Of a stretch of DNA of 64,000 nucleotides, positions 28,680 to 41,336 are shown piece by piece; the stretch's first letter is position 1; each line of letters begins with the position of its first letter. The translations under genes were made by a program, and so were the position numbers. The DNA lies in contig NC_090186.1 in the NCBI RefSeq assembly GCF_024679245.1, positions 33,813,446 through 33,877,445 on the forward strand. The letters are read 5' to 3'. Below the pieces are notes generated by a model that did no database searches, was not told the DNA's origin, and saw only the letters and a list, made by a program, of their open reading frames with translations. The stretch is from Pseudorasbora parva. Its lineage: Eukaryota; Chordata; Actinopteri; Cypriniformes; Gobionidae.

Positions 28680-30832
28680 GGATGACCTGCCAGCAGGGCT
28701 ATGATATCCGAGAACCAAACTCGCGTCGGCCAACGGGGTGCTACCAGAAGTAGACTGACCCCCTGCCGACGGACCCTCTCCAGGACTCCCGGGAGCAGAG
28801 CAATCGGGGGAAATGCGTACAGACGCAGCCTCGGCCACGTCTGCACCATGGCATCCAACCCCAACGGGGCTGGATGCGTGAGGGAGAACCACAGTGGACA
28901 GTGGGACGTCTCTCGAGACGCAAACAGATCCACTTCCACTGGGCCGAACCTCTCGCATATGGCCTCCACCACTTCGGGGTGGAGCCGCCACTCCCCGGGC
29001 CTCAGCCCCTGCCTCGACAGGATGTCTGCTCCCTGATTTTGAACCCCCGGGACATACATTGCCCTGATGGACAACAGTTTCCCCTGGGACCACAGGAGGA
29101 TTAGATGCGCCAATCTGCACAGAGGGCGCGATCTTACCCCTCCCTGGCGATTGAGGTACGCTACGACAGCCGTATTGTCTGTCCGCACCAGGACATGTTG
29201 GCCGCGGAGGTCCGGGAGAAAGCTCCTGAGAGCTTTGTAGACCGCCATCATCTCCAGGCAATTTATGTGCCAGGAGGAATGACGGCCCTCCCATGGGCCC
29301 CTCGCAAAGCGGCCGTCCATGACCGCGCCCCAACCAGTGAGGGAGGCGTCTGTTGAAACGGATTTCCGGCAACAGGACGCTCCCAACACTGGTCCCTGGG
29401 ACAGAAACCAAGGTTTCTTCCATATGACTAGGGAACGAAGGCATCTGCGCGTTACCCTGATCATACGAAAAGGATTCCCTCTGGGGGAAAACCCCTTGGT
29501 TTTCAACCACCACTGGAGGGGTCTCATGTGTAGCAGGCCGAACGGTATCACGTTGGACGCTGCTGCCATGTGCCCCAGCACTCTCTGAAAGTGCTTCACA
29601 GTGATGGTGTGGCCTAGCCTTATTCCTGAGACCATCGCCAGTATGGTCTCGACGCGCGCGGGAGACAATTGTGCCCGCATCGTCGTCGAATCCCATACCA
29701 CCCCTAGGAACGTAGTCCTCTGGGACGGCGTCAACACACTCTTGTTCGTGTTGAGTCTCAGCCCCAAGCACTTTATGTGGGCTAGAACGACATCTCGATG
29801 CCGAACCGCCATCTCGTACGACTGGGCCAGTATGAGCCAGTCGTCGATATAATTCAGTACACGGATGCCCTGAAGCCTCATAGGAGCCAGGGCTGCATCC
29901 ATGCACTTTGTGAATGTGCGTGGGGAGAGGGCTAGGCCGAAGGGAAGTACCCGATATTGGTACGCTTCGCCCCCGAAAGCGAACCTCAGGAACTTCCTGT
30001 GACATGGAAGGATGGAGATATGAAAGTATGCGTCCTTCAGATCTATCGTGACGAACCAGTCCTGGGACTGGATCTGACTCACGATCATGGGGATAGTGAG
30101 CATTTTGAATCTGAACCTCCTTAGAGACCGGTTCAAATCCCTTAGATCTATAATCGGACGCAACCCTCCATCCTTTTTGGGAACTATAAAGTACCGGCTG
30201 TAGAAGCCGGACTCCCTGTCTGGCGGAGGAACATGTTCTATGGCCCCCTTTGCCAGTAAGGTTTTTACTTCTAGTTCCATTACCCGACCCCGCTCTGGTA
30301 CCACTGTAGTCCAGGTCACCCCCCTGAACCCAGGGGGAGGCCGACCGAACTGCAGTCTGTACCCATTTTCTACAATGCGCAGGACCCATGTGGATACACT
30401 CGGAAGGCATTTCCATGCGCCGAGATAATCTACTAAGGGAACCAGCCTCTCGAGGCTGGCGTCGGGTGTTACACGAGCCTCGCCCCCGACCCCCTGAAGC
30501 GGTTGCCCGGCAGGAAGTGGTTGGGAACGAGTCTCTGTGTGCGGACGCGCCAGCTGCCCAGCCGCAGGTCTTTCCAGAGGCGGCTGGAGCAGCGTGCGTT
30601 CGCGGGAAATCGATGTGGCCCGAAGCGTCATAGACGGCGGGATTACCACATCGATTTCCCCAGGGCGCCGCGAAGGAAGCAACCTCGGTTGCCCCCTCGC
30701 GGGAGGGACCGCCCTGAGAAGTCCTGCCGAGGCTAGGACTTCTTTGCGGCAGCCTTTCGCGCCTGAAGGACGTTCCTCAGATCGCCCTTCGGAGCGGAAG
30801 GCTGCTGGTGAGCGCGCCGCCTCTGTTGCCAA
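28565..30832 (-). CDS. DIRS pol: reverse transcriptase, RNase H and methyltransferase-like domain (755 aa)
   Basis: Copies the element's RNA. The start at 30832 overlaps gag by 100 bp. RT blocks: FIVPKKDGGLRPIIDLRDLN (about 215-234), TIDLKDAYF with catalytic D264, LPFGLALSPRTF (296-307), and YIDD with D330 and D331. RNase H: D495 in STDAS, E527, D552 in RTDN and D603 in GADILSR. A C-terminal region (about 625-720: GPVEVDLFASRE, APLGLDAM, LLLVAPRWPTRVWF) matches the phage-type adenine methyltransferase-like domain described for DIRS elements. Its activity is not known from sequence. No stops or frameshifts. The end overlaps the recombinase start. Confidence 0.93.
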   Translation of the reverse strand: MATEAARSPAAFRSEGRSEERPSGAKGCRKEVLASAGLLRAVPPARGQPRLLPSRRPGEIDVVIPPSMTLRATSISRERTLLQPPLERPAAGQLARPHTETRSQPLPAGQPLQGVGGEARVTPDASLERLVPLVDYLGAWKCLPSVSTWVLRIVENGYRLQFGRPPPGFRGVTWTTVVPERGRVMELEVKTLLAKGAIEHVPPPDRESGFYSRYFIVPKKDGGLRPIIDLRDLNRSLRRFRFKMLTIPMIVSQIQSQDWFVTIDLKDAYFHISILPCHRKFLRFAFGGEAYQYRVLPFGLALSPRTFTKCMDAALAPMRLQGIRVLNYIDDWLILAQSYEMAVRHRDVVLAHIKCLGLRLNTNKSVLTPSQRTTFLGVVWDSTTMRAQLSPARVETILAMVSGIRLGHTITVKHFQRVLGHMAAASNVIPFGLLHMRPLQWWLKTKGFSPRGNPFRMIRVTRRCLRSLVIWKKPWFLSQGPVLGASCCRKSVSTDASLTGWGAVMDGRFARGPWEGRHSSWHINCLEMMAVYKALRSFLPDLRGQHVLVRTDNTAVVAYLNRQGGVRSRPLCRLAHLILLWSQGKLLSIRAMYVPGVQNQGADILSRQGLRPGEWRLHPEVVEAICERFGPVEVDLFASRETSHCPLWFSLTHPAPLGLDAMVQTWPRLRLYAFPPIALLPGVLERVRRQGVSLLLVAPRWPTRVWFSDIIALLAGHPWQIPLRRDLLSQAAGTIFHPRPEIWNLWVWPLRGPGT

Positions 30833-32211
30833 GCTCCCGGAGGAGGGGCTCTAGAGGCGACGCTCTCCTTTTGCATCTGACGATGCGAGGAGGAGCTGGT
30901 AGGCGGCTGAGGCTGCCCGCTAGGGCCAGCCTTCCTGGGCTTAGAGCGGCGAGGGAGGTCCTGCTGGAAGGCCGCTGACTGTCTCTTCGCCTCCTGGTGT
31001 CTGGAGACGACGGAGTTAACCGCGTCCCCAAACAGACCAGAAGGCGAGATCGGGGAGTCCAGGAGGAAGGATCTGTCCTTCTCCTTTATCCCCGACAGAT
31101 TCAGCCAGAGATGTCTCTCCGTTGTCACCATAGCTGCCATGGAGCGGCCGATGGCACGGGCCGTCTCCTTGGTAACACGGAGAGACAAATCTGCGACCTT
31201 CCTAAGTTCCAGTACATCCTCCGGAGAGGGACCCTCGCCCTCATCCAGCTCTTTTAGAAGGTCAGCCTGGTAGGCCTGCAAGATCGACAAAGTGTGCAGC
31301 GCACTACCAGCCCGCCCAGCCGCCATATAAGCCTTGCCCACCAGCCCTGAGGTGTCCCTACAGGGCTTGGTGGGCAGCACCGGGGTTTTAAGGGACGATG
31401 CCGATTCGGGCGAAAGATAGCTCGCGAGAGCATCCTCCACCCGCGGCATCGCCCCATAGCCCGCCTCGCGTGCCCCCAGGACGTTGGAATAGTCCAACAG
31501 TGGGGGATTAGAGACACGCGAGGAATAGGGCTTCCTCCACGATCTACACACCTCGGTGTGCAGATCGGGGAAAAAAGGCAAACCCCGGCGCGGTGTTTGG
31601 ACCCGGTGTGCGAGGAACCGGTCATCCAGCCTACTGGGTGGCCGAACTTCCTGTTCCTCCTGTGGCCACTCAATATTGAGTTTAGCCACAGCCCGGGTCA
31701 ACACCTCGACCAATTCCTCCTGGGCGGGCGGATGAGGCGATGGAAAAACCTCATCCCCCGCCCCGATGCCCGCGCCCTCCGGCTCCTCGGAACCGGAGAG
31801 AACGAGCATCGGACCCTCCGCCCCGGGGGAAGAAGCCGCAAAGCGGGCTTCCACACGGGGAGGAAGATCATCGGAACTGTCCGAGGAGGATTGGGAAAGT
31901 GCCGCAGCAGTCCCAAAGCCCTCGGACAGATCCCGCTGTGAGCCCCATGATCTGCGACGCCGTGACGCCTCAGCGACCGCGGGTCCAGAACCATGGGGCT
32001 CACGAGGCTGGCCGGTCTCATCGAACACGGCCAGCCTAGAGCGGAGCAGCCTGAGTGTCAGCCGCTCACAGTGCTCACAGGCGGCTCCCTCGAGAGCCGC
32101 CCGAGCGTGCTGCACACCCAGACACTGCACACATAACAGGTGTGTATCCGATCCCGAGATGAAGCGGGGACACGGATGCACACACTGTCTAAATCCACTC
32201 TTTCCTTCCAT
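30733..32211 (-). CDS. DIRS gag-like ORF1 protein (492 aa)
   Basis: Presumed nucleocapsid-like protein. The frame is open from ATG at 32319, but I prefer the Met at 32211 (MEGKSGFRQCVHPC). The TATA box at 32336-32342 lies only about 20 bp upstream of the first ATG, so the transcript probably starts after it. The N-terminus holds a Cys/His cluster (C10, C14, C27, C30, H35, C45, C48) resembling a small zinc-binding module. The middle is acidic and proline-rich. The C-terminal part has a conserved helical core (SYLSPESASSLK ... KAYMAAGRAGSALHTLSILQ ... ERHLWLNLSGIKEKD ... SPSGLFGDAV), recognisable also in the second DIRS copy at 44116-44562. The tail is basic (LQARKAAAKKS). Confidence 0.85.
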   Translation of the reverse strand: MEGKSGFRQCVHPCPRFISGSDTHLLCVQCLGVQHARAALEGAACEHCERLTLRLLRSRLAVFDETGQPREPHGSGPAVAEASRRRRSWGSQRDLSEGFGTAAALSQSSSDSSDDLPPRVEARFAASSPGAEGPMLVLSGSEEPEGAGIGAGDEVFPSPHPPAQEELVEVLTRAVAKLNIEWPQEEQEVRPPSRLDDRFLAHRVQTPRRGLPFFPDLHTEVCRSWRKPYSSRVSNPPLLDYSNVLGAREAGYGAMPRVEDALASYLSPESASSLKTPVLPTKPCRDTSGLVGKAYMAAGRAGSALHTLSILQAYQADLLKELDEGEGPSPEDVLELRKVADLSLRVTKETARAIGRSMAAMVTTERHLWLNLSGIKEKDRSFLLDSPISPSGLFGDAVNSVVSRHQEAKRQSAAFQQDLPRRSKPRKAGPSGQPQPPTSSSSHRQMQKESVASRAPPPGAWQQRRRAHQQPSAPKGDLRNVLQARKAAAKKS

Positions 32212-32312
32212 ACTTTTACTATAAATATCACTCACACACACACTCGCAACTGGACAGACAACAGTAAATAGACAGACCAAACAGAGAGCGCTATGCTGAA
32301 GAGCAATAACTT

Positions 32313-32463
32313 CCGCCATTATGCGCCGGCTCCCCTTTTATACTTCCGGGTACGCCGTCACAATGACGTCATCACGCACGACCAATCGGATTGGACTAGT
32401 GTTTATTCAGGCTTCAGATTCGCTGATGCTTAGGGAGCATCCCCAAAGCGTTTCGACGCAGTG
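32313..32463. promoter_or_regulatory. DIRS inverted terminal repeat, right copy, with promoter TATA box
   Basis: Reverse complement of 27190-27340. On the minus strand tataaaagg (TATA at 32342-32336) faces the gag gene and is the likely promoter. A second short palindromic block (aatgacgtcatc, CRE-like) lies about 50 bp upstream of it. Confidence 0.8.
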
Positions 32464-32486
32464 GGAAGTTCCCTCGATAAGGGAAC

Positions 32487-33690
32487 TGGGTTGGGCTTTC
32501 TGGGATGGTCCTCAAATGGTTCAGATCATACTTAGAAGGGAGAGGTTATTATGTGAGTATAGGAGACCATCAGTCTGAGTGGACATCCATGACATGCGGA
32601 GTCCCACAAGGGTCAATTCTTGCACCACTCCTGCACCACTCCTTGCACCACTCCCACTCCTAATGACTACAGCCCCATTGACTCCCTGTGCAAATGCTTT
32701 GATGAAGTTAACAACTGGATGTGCCAAAACTATCTTCAGTTAAACAAAGACAAAACTGAAATCACTACATTTGGAAACAAAGGTGAAATCCTCAAGGTGA
32801 ACGCATATCTTGAGGCTAAAGGCCTGATAACAAAAAATCAAGTCAGGAATCTTGGTGTGATTTTGGAGTCAGACCTGAGTTTCAGTAGTCATGTCAAAGC
32901 AATAACTAAATCAGCATACTATCATCTGAAAAATATTGCAAGAATTAGATGCTCTGTTTCCAGGCAAGACTTAGAGAAACTGGTTCATGCTTTCATCACC
33001 AGTAGGAAGGACTATTGTAATGGCCTTCTCACCGGCCTTCCCAAAAAGACCATTAGACAGCTGCAGCTCATACAGAGCGCTGCTGCCAGGATTCTGAGCA
33101 GAACCAGAAAATATGACCATATCACACCAGTCCTCAGGTCTTTACACTGGCTTCCAGTTACATCTAGGATCGATTTTAAAGTACTATTACTTGTTTATAA
33201 ATCACTCAATGACCTAGGACCTCAATACATCGCAGATATGCTGATTAAATACAAACCCAACAGATCACTCAGATCAGCAGGATCAAGTCAGTTAGAAATA
33301 CCAAGAGTTCTCTCAAAGCAAGGAGAGTCTGCCTTTAGCTATTATGCCAGCTGCAGTTGGAACCAACTTCCTGAACAGATCAGATGTGCTCCAACAGTAG
33401 CCACATTCAAATCCAGACTCAAATCAAATCTGTTTAGCTGTGCATTTACTGAATGAGCACTGTGCCACTGTACATCCGACTGATTGCACCTTATCTATGC
33501 ATCATTTTTTAAATTCTTTTTATAACTGTTTTAGATTACCTTTGTTATTTTCTTTGGTTATCATCATTCTATTATTTTTTAATTCTCTTGACATTGTATT
33601 CTTTTTCTTATGCATTTTTTCATCCCTATTTCAATTCCTTGTGCACTTTGCACTTTTAATTCCTAAAGCACTTTGAAGCTGAGCTTTGTG
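32487..33690 (+). pseudogene. L2-type LINE reverse transcriptase, 3' part and tail
   Basis: Sequence resumes exactly where the DIRS element stopped: WVGLSGMVLKWFRSYLEGRG, then CGVPQGSILAPLL. The stretch that should hold the YADD catalytic box is missing; instead short direct repeats (ctgcaccactcc) join to SPIDSLCKCFDEVNNWM. From there a frame is open to 33456 (LQLNKDKTEI, NLGVILESDLSF, ITKSAYYHLKNIARIR, LHWLPVTSRIDFKVLLLVYK, ATFKSRLKSNLF), the thumb and C-terminal region of an L2 RT. AT-rich 3' tail to about 33690 with agcactttgaagctg, like L2 3' ends. Non-functional. Confidence 0.88.
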
Positions 33691-33699
33691 AGCACCGAG

Positions 33700-34136
33700 A
33701 CTTTTATTATGACAGGACGGGACACAGTCGCCGGGTTTCCATTTCCACTTTTTCGTTCATGAGTATAAGGTAGGTAATGCAGCTCTGTTTATCATATTAG
33801 ATACATTTAAGTGTGTTTAAAGTTATGTTATGACGTTACTCTGTACGTTCACTTGGCGGCTGCTGTGACATTTGTTCACATTGCTAAGAGAAAAGCGCTT
33901 CTACCAAATAAAACCGGAAACCGAGGGTAACGCAGATATGACGAAATTGAAAGGCGACTCCCTCAAACGCTATGCTGACACATCCCGGTCCTTGGTTAAA
34001 ACAGCAATTTTCTCACAATTTACAAATAGCTGGAAACATTTGGGATATTATAAGTACTTAACTGAACAAAATATATAACACTGGCCTAGTGTTTTTTGGA
34101 TATTTTACTGCAAAAATACTACATAGCGCACCTTTA
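33700..34136. repeat. Dispersed repeat, truncated copy of the 18052-18722 family
   Basis: Aligns with the right two-thirds of 18052-18722, from cttttattatgacaggac to aacactggcctagtgttttt. It starts directly after the L2 tail, so its left end was lost or never inserted. Confidence 0.65.
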
Positions 34137-34176
34137 TTATAGTAACCTATAAATATTTATTGCAAATTTTTAAAGG

Positions 34177-35954
<1,778 letters not shown>

Positions 35955-36360
35955 CCTATTTTAACGATCTGAGTGCATGGTCTGAAGCATGCACCATGGT
36001 GGAGTCGCTATTTACATGGCGGAATTTGCGGGAAATTTGATCAGCGCAAACATTGAACATTTCTCCCAAGAGGAATCCTTTACTTTTTAATATTAAAAAA
36101 TGTTTGCTGTTGTGCATCCCTGTGTGTGTAATAAGCAGAGTGTATGCGTGTTGTGGACCCACCTATAGCCGCATATTACTAACAGGCTCTTTAAAAAACA
36201 CAAAAGATACTGCAACTGTTGACTTTTGACAGGTTTGTTGGTCAATTGTGCAGTCATTTTCAGTTGCTTCAAAATAGCAATGTAACAATGAGCCCAAAAA
36301 AAAAATAATTCTTTAGACCTGGGCGAACAGATGGGCGCCAGTGCATTTGCTATTTAAACA
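35955..36360. repeat. Dispersed repeat, pair member 2
   Basis: Partner of 14590-14925, with shared blocks listed there. This copy keeps more of the left end (ctattttaacgatctgagtgc), a start typical of a multicopy zebrafish-type repeat. Confidence 0.6.
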
Positions 36361-38470
36361 ATGTGGTGCTGGAACAATAGCCTGGATGCCAGCTGAACTC
36401 AGCCCCGCCCACAACATTTGAGCTTGGGCAGTTCGGTCTGGGTTTGATCCATACAGGAGTAACTATGCCTGAACAGAAACTGTTCGGACCAATGAAATTG
36501 TCAGGGTGGGCTTTAGACGATGATGGACAGATGATAAACAGTAACATCCACGTCATCAAAGGCATTCGGTTGAATTTGTTCTAAACAGATAACTTGTTTG
36601 TATATGCATGATTCACCTTCACTATTTATCTCTGAAATGATGATCATGTTGGGTAAGTACTCTGTGTATCCTTAAATTCCTTTTTTACAACACCTGCAAA
36701 GATCGTGTATTCCAGCGTGCATACAGACAGGGTTGCCAAGTTTTTACAACAAAACCCACCAACTACTAGCCCTAAAGAATAGCTTCTCAAGATGGTTTGG
36801 GGGGTAAAATATGTGTTATTTTGGCAAGGTTGCCTACTAAAATTTGCATTCCTGGGTCTCTATATCACATAATTAAGGTCGCTTCAATTCAACCTGCAGA
36901 AAAAAAAAAAATGTCGCTCCTGGGGTCACATTGCACCGGGTGTGTTATAGAACACTTTACACTTTTTAACTCATTTAAGACTGTGCTTATAATAATTTTG
37001 TGTTTTTTATCTGTTCAAACACGAAAGAGAAATCAATACGGCTGAAGCGGCATTCTGTGCACAGTTTGGGTTCATAAAGAGCTGCTTCGTAGACAGATTC
37101 GAGTTTTTTTTTGTGCATCTTATCGTGAACAGTTAAATAGCACTTGAATGAATGATATAGCTTCACCATACACTGTAGCACAGCCAAAAGATGACAAAAT
37201 TTGACGAAATCCTTTTGAAGACAGTCAACTGTTTGGTTTTGTTATATCTTTTTTTGTGTTTATCAGAAAACAATAATTCAGACAAGTTTGGGATAACTTG
37301 AGGGTGTATAAAAATTACAAAAATTTCAATTTCGGGTGAACTATCCCTTTGACAATTTCACACTTACAAATAATCAGTTCATGAGTTCAAACTTACTAAT
37401 AAGTCGAATAAAGTAGTAGCCTATGCGTATTTGAACATTTGAACGTTTTCCTCCTAAACTTTGTTAATAAAACACAATTTAAGCAGACCGTCTACTAATA
37501 GTCTAATAGTCTAAGTCTAATGTAGTGAATTATCGAAATATAGTGTTGCCTTTAATCTATTTATGCTTTTTAAACTAAAATGAATCCTTTTATTTTATAT
37601 AGACTACAGCAACAACAACAAAAAATAGTGCTTTAAGCATATTTGTTTGTTTCATTTGTTTTATTTAATTCAAAACAATAATAATTAATCAATATATTAT
37701 ATATTTCCTATATGACTATTAAACTTTTTAGAGCTGCAAGAAAAGGCCTGCGAGATCTTTACTTCATGCACAATCCATTTACAAAGTCTTTGTAAAGAGT
37801 ATGACATATGATGGCTGGAAATCACTAAAGCATGTAAATCTGTTAATTACTTTTCATTCATATGCAGATACCATGCATTACATGAATGAATGTAGTCATC
37901 CAATAAATCATCATTAATTTTATCTAATTATAAATTAGACAAAGAGAGAGAGAGAGACGTACATACATTGCTATATTCCTGTAGATTTAAGCAATGTTGG
38001 TGCATGTGGGGTTTTAATTCAATGTGTAAGTCACATTCATTGAGCCACAAGGCCCAGTCTTCCCTGTGATTTTTAATTAGGTGGCAGATAGTGGCTTGTC
38101 TGAGGAAGGACTCCAATAGGAAACGGCTTTTCCCATGTAATCTCTTTCTGATAAGGATGTTGGGCCCCATCAAATTGATCTTTTGCCCTTGAGATAAGGA
38201 ATGTATTTCATTAGAGGGTATTTTTATAATTCTTTAACGGACTGATTCTGTGATGTGATGGCTATTTCACAGCCAACAAGAATGAACGCAGATGGCAATT
38301 AGGGCAAGAAAGAAATGCATATATATATGTAAAGATTCTCAAACTTTCTTTTCAGGTGTTCATATGTTTTCTGTTATGCCACTTATCTTAAAGTGTCAGT
38401 ATCATTTTCAATAGCTAAATCCTAAGACTCAGTTAAGCTAGATATAAAGGACAAGACATCACACAAGAAG

Positions 38471-38504
<34 letters not shown>

Positions 38505-38740
38505 TGGCACCCAGAGATAGCACCCGTAACAATATATTTCCAAAATTCCACAATGATATAGGAATTCAAAGTACATACTGTTCTAAAAGAAATATGCCTG
38601 TAAAAAAAAAACTTTGTCGGTGGAGCTGGTACAAAGAGGCTCATATAAAGAAGCTGTTGTGAATCAAAACGCTGATCAAAAAGACTCAAGGAGCCTTGGG
38701 TTATATTTGATACAGTTGGATCTGTCAGTATAAATGCATA
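36361..38740. other. Intergenic DNA with repeat fragments
   Basis: About 36730-36905 resembles a dispersed repeat (aaaacccaccaactactagc). The sequence cgggtgaactatcccttt at 37334-37351 is a common MITE terminus. Short (TC)n(TG)n lies at 38471-38506. No gene supported. Confidence 0.4.
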
Positions 38741-38794
38741 ATGCAGTCAGTTACACAGATGCTTGTACTGTTGGATGGCAAGAAAACATCTTCT

Positions 38795-39178
38795 ACATCG
38801 TCTCTCACAAATGTCTCCATGGTTACAAGGCACGCTCCTTGTGCAAGCAGGTTTTTACGTTGGCGGAAGTTAGCCCGCGACACCCATGGTAGAGCAGCAA
38901 AGTTCCTTAATTATTACACAGGAATGAGTTCCTAGCCACATCGGCCTAGAAAATCACAACTTTTAATTTTCATTCAATGTTAACACAGTGTAACTACAAA
39001 AGAGTCAAGTTTTAAATAGGGAAAATATCAAAACTCTTTTGCCGTTTTTTGAGCGAGATCCTAACGGTCTAATCAGAATCAATTTATAATGCTAAGCGAT
39101 GCTAAAAGTACTACAGCCAGACCTGGAGATTGGCTAAATGGTTTTGAAAATGGTAAAACTCAACTGTTTAAAGGAAGC
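38795..39178. mobile_element. MITE fragment
   Basis: Contains blocks I know from a multicopy fish MITE in inverted orientation: gcagcaaagttccttaatta, cctagaaaatcacaactttt, aaatagggaaaatatcaaaactctt, gagcgagatcctaacggtct, aactcaactgtttaaagga. Ends are incomplete. Confidence 0.5.
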
Positions 39179-39363
39179 ATATGTAAGATTGCCCAAAACA
39201 CAACATGTCAACATCAACATCAGCCATTGAGGGCTGCAAAAGCAACTTTTAAAGGACAATATCCTGGCCAGAATATTTAAGTATATAAAATGTACATGAT
39301 TTCTTAATGTCTAGTGAAAATGAGTGTTATCAAATGGGAACTTATTGTAAAGTGTTACAGAAT

Positions 39364-40430
<1,067 letters not shown>

Positions 40431-40690
40431 ACACTCCCCCGTTTTTTAGAAATAGGGCTTATTCAACTTTTTTCCTACGTTTAGATATGTGGGCAAATGC
40501 ATTTTTGTCTCAGTGCATGCATTATTTTAGTTTGGCAGGGTCGCTGCTAGCTTAGCTTATAGCATTATGAATCCTATATTGCCAGCTAGCATGTCCCGAG
40601 TAAAAGTGATCAAAAAATAAATAAAATTAAAAAAACACCCATCTAATTACTAGCGGCGACCCTGCCAAACTAAACTGCCTGAGCAGAAGG
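40431..40690. mobile_element. Short foldback MITE
   Basis: Starts with gaacactcccccgtttttt, a terminus type related to the repeat at 38795. Arms agtttggcagggtcgc (40529-40544) and gcgaccctgccaaact (40656-40671) are perfect inverted repeats. Confidence 0.55.
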
Positions 40691-41177
40691 AATTGTGGTA
40701 GCTAGATGTAAACAAAGCATGGCGGACTGTAACGGGGCTTATGCTCATTTACAATCATTTATATCGCCAAAGTTCCTTGTTTATTTGAGGAAAAAGGAAG
40801 AGAAAACAGCTTATAAGGCAAGAGAAGCTTTTATTCCTTTTATTTTATGTTATTTGTATATTTGGAAATGTATTTTGTCAAAGAAAGTTGTTGCGCTATT
40901 CAGTTCAAGATTCTCTCTTCTTTCGGATGCGTGAGCCAAAGAGGAGTAAACTTAAGCAAAATAGAAGAAATAACTGACCGCACAATGAATCCAAAAAAGA
41001 CTTAAGTCTAGGAAACTACAACATTTATTTGTATCAATTGCATGGTGCAATAAAGTGCAAAGTGCACGTGAGTTAAAAACAGAGGAGCATGAGCAGACAT
41101 TTCAGCAGATTGCTATCCTCAGTGCTGAAGAAATGTATTTGGTATTAATTTATTCTTGCACTCAATGGACTGAAAAC
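40691..41177. other. Intergenic DNA, nothing recognised
   Basis: No element ends or coding features seen between the MITE and the DIRS terminus. Confidence 0.35.
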
Positions 41178-41336
41178 GTCCCGGTTATGTCTGTAACCTA
41201 AGTTGCCGGAATAGGAACGAGACGCTGCATCACCGCTCTGGGAACGCCTCTGCGTGATTGCGTCGTGAAGCACGTATGTAATCAGTCCAATGGAGAGACG
41301 GAACGTCATAGGCGGGTGACGTGATCGACCCGGAAA

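Larger units (their letters stand above)
27142..32486 (-). mobile_element. Complete DIRS1-like tyrosine-recombinase retrotransposon
   Basis: The element runs 27145-32483, with AAC on each side (27142-27144 and 32484-32486). It has three intact overlapping frames on the minus strand: gag, RT-RNase H-methyltransferase and tyrosine recombinase. It also has 151-bp identical inverted terminal repeats and an internal complementary region beside the left repeat. DIRS elements lack integrase and target duplications and insert as circles through their recombinase. The host sequence reads on without loss: ctggaaAAC before and AACtgggttggg after, restoring the interrupted L2 sequence with one AAC. Intact frames and identical repeats point to a recent insertion. 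Confidence 0.95.

Noticed and set aside
27561..30416. A single 951-residue protein
   Set aside because: The N-terminal two-thirds is out-of-frame RT sequence. Only the last 372 residues, from ATG at 28679, form a recognisable recombinase.
28036..32224. Many plus-strand frames of 60-152 codons
   Set aside because: Antisense shadows of the G+C-rich DIRS genes; none has a recognisable domain.
26757..33690. One continuous LINE with an unusual 5-kb internal domain
   Set aside because: The inner part has its own inverted repeats, ICR, promoter and three genes on the opposite strand; it is an inserted DIRS element.
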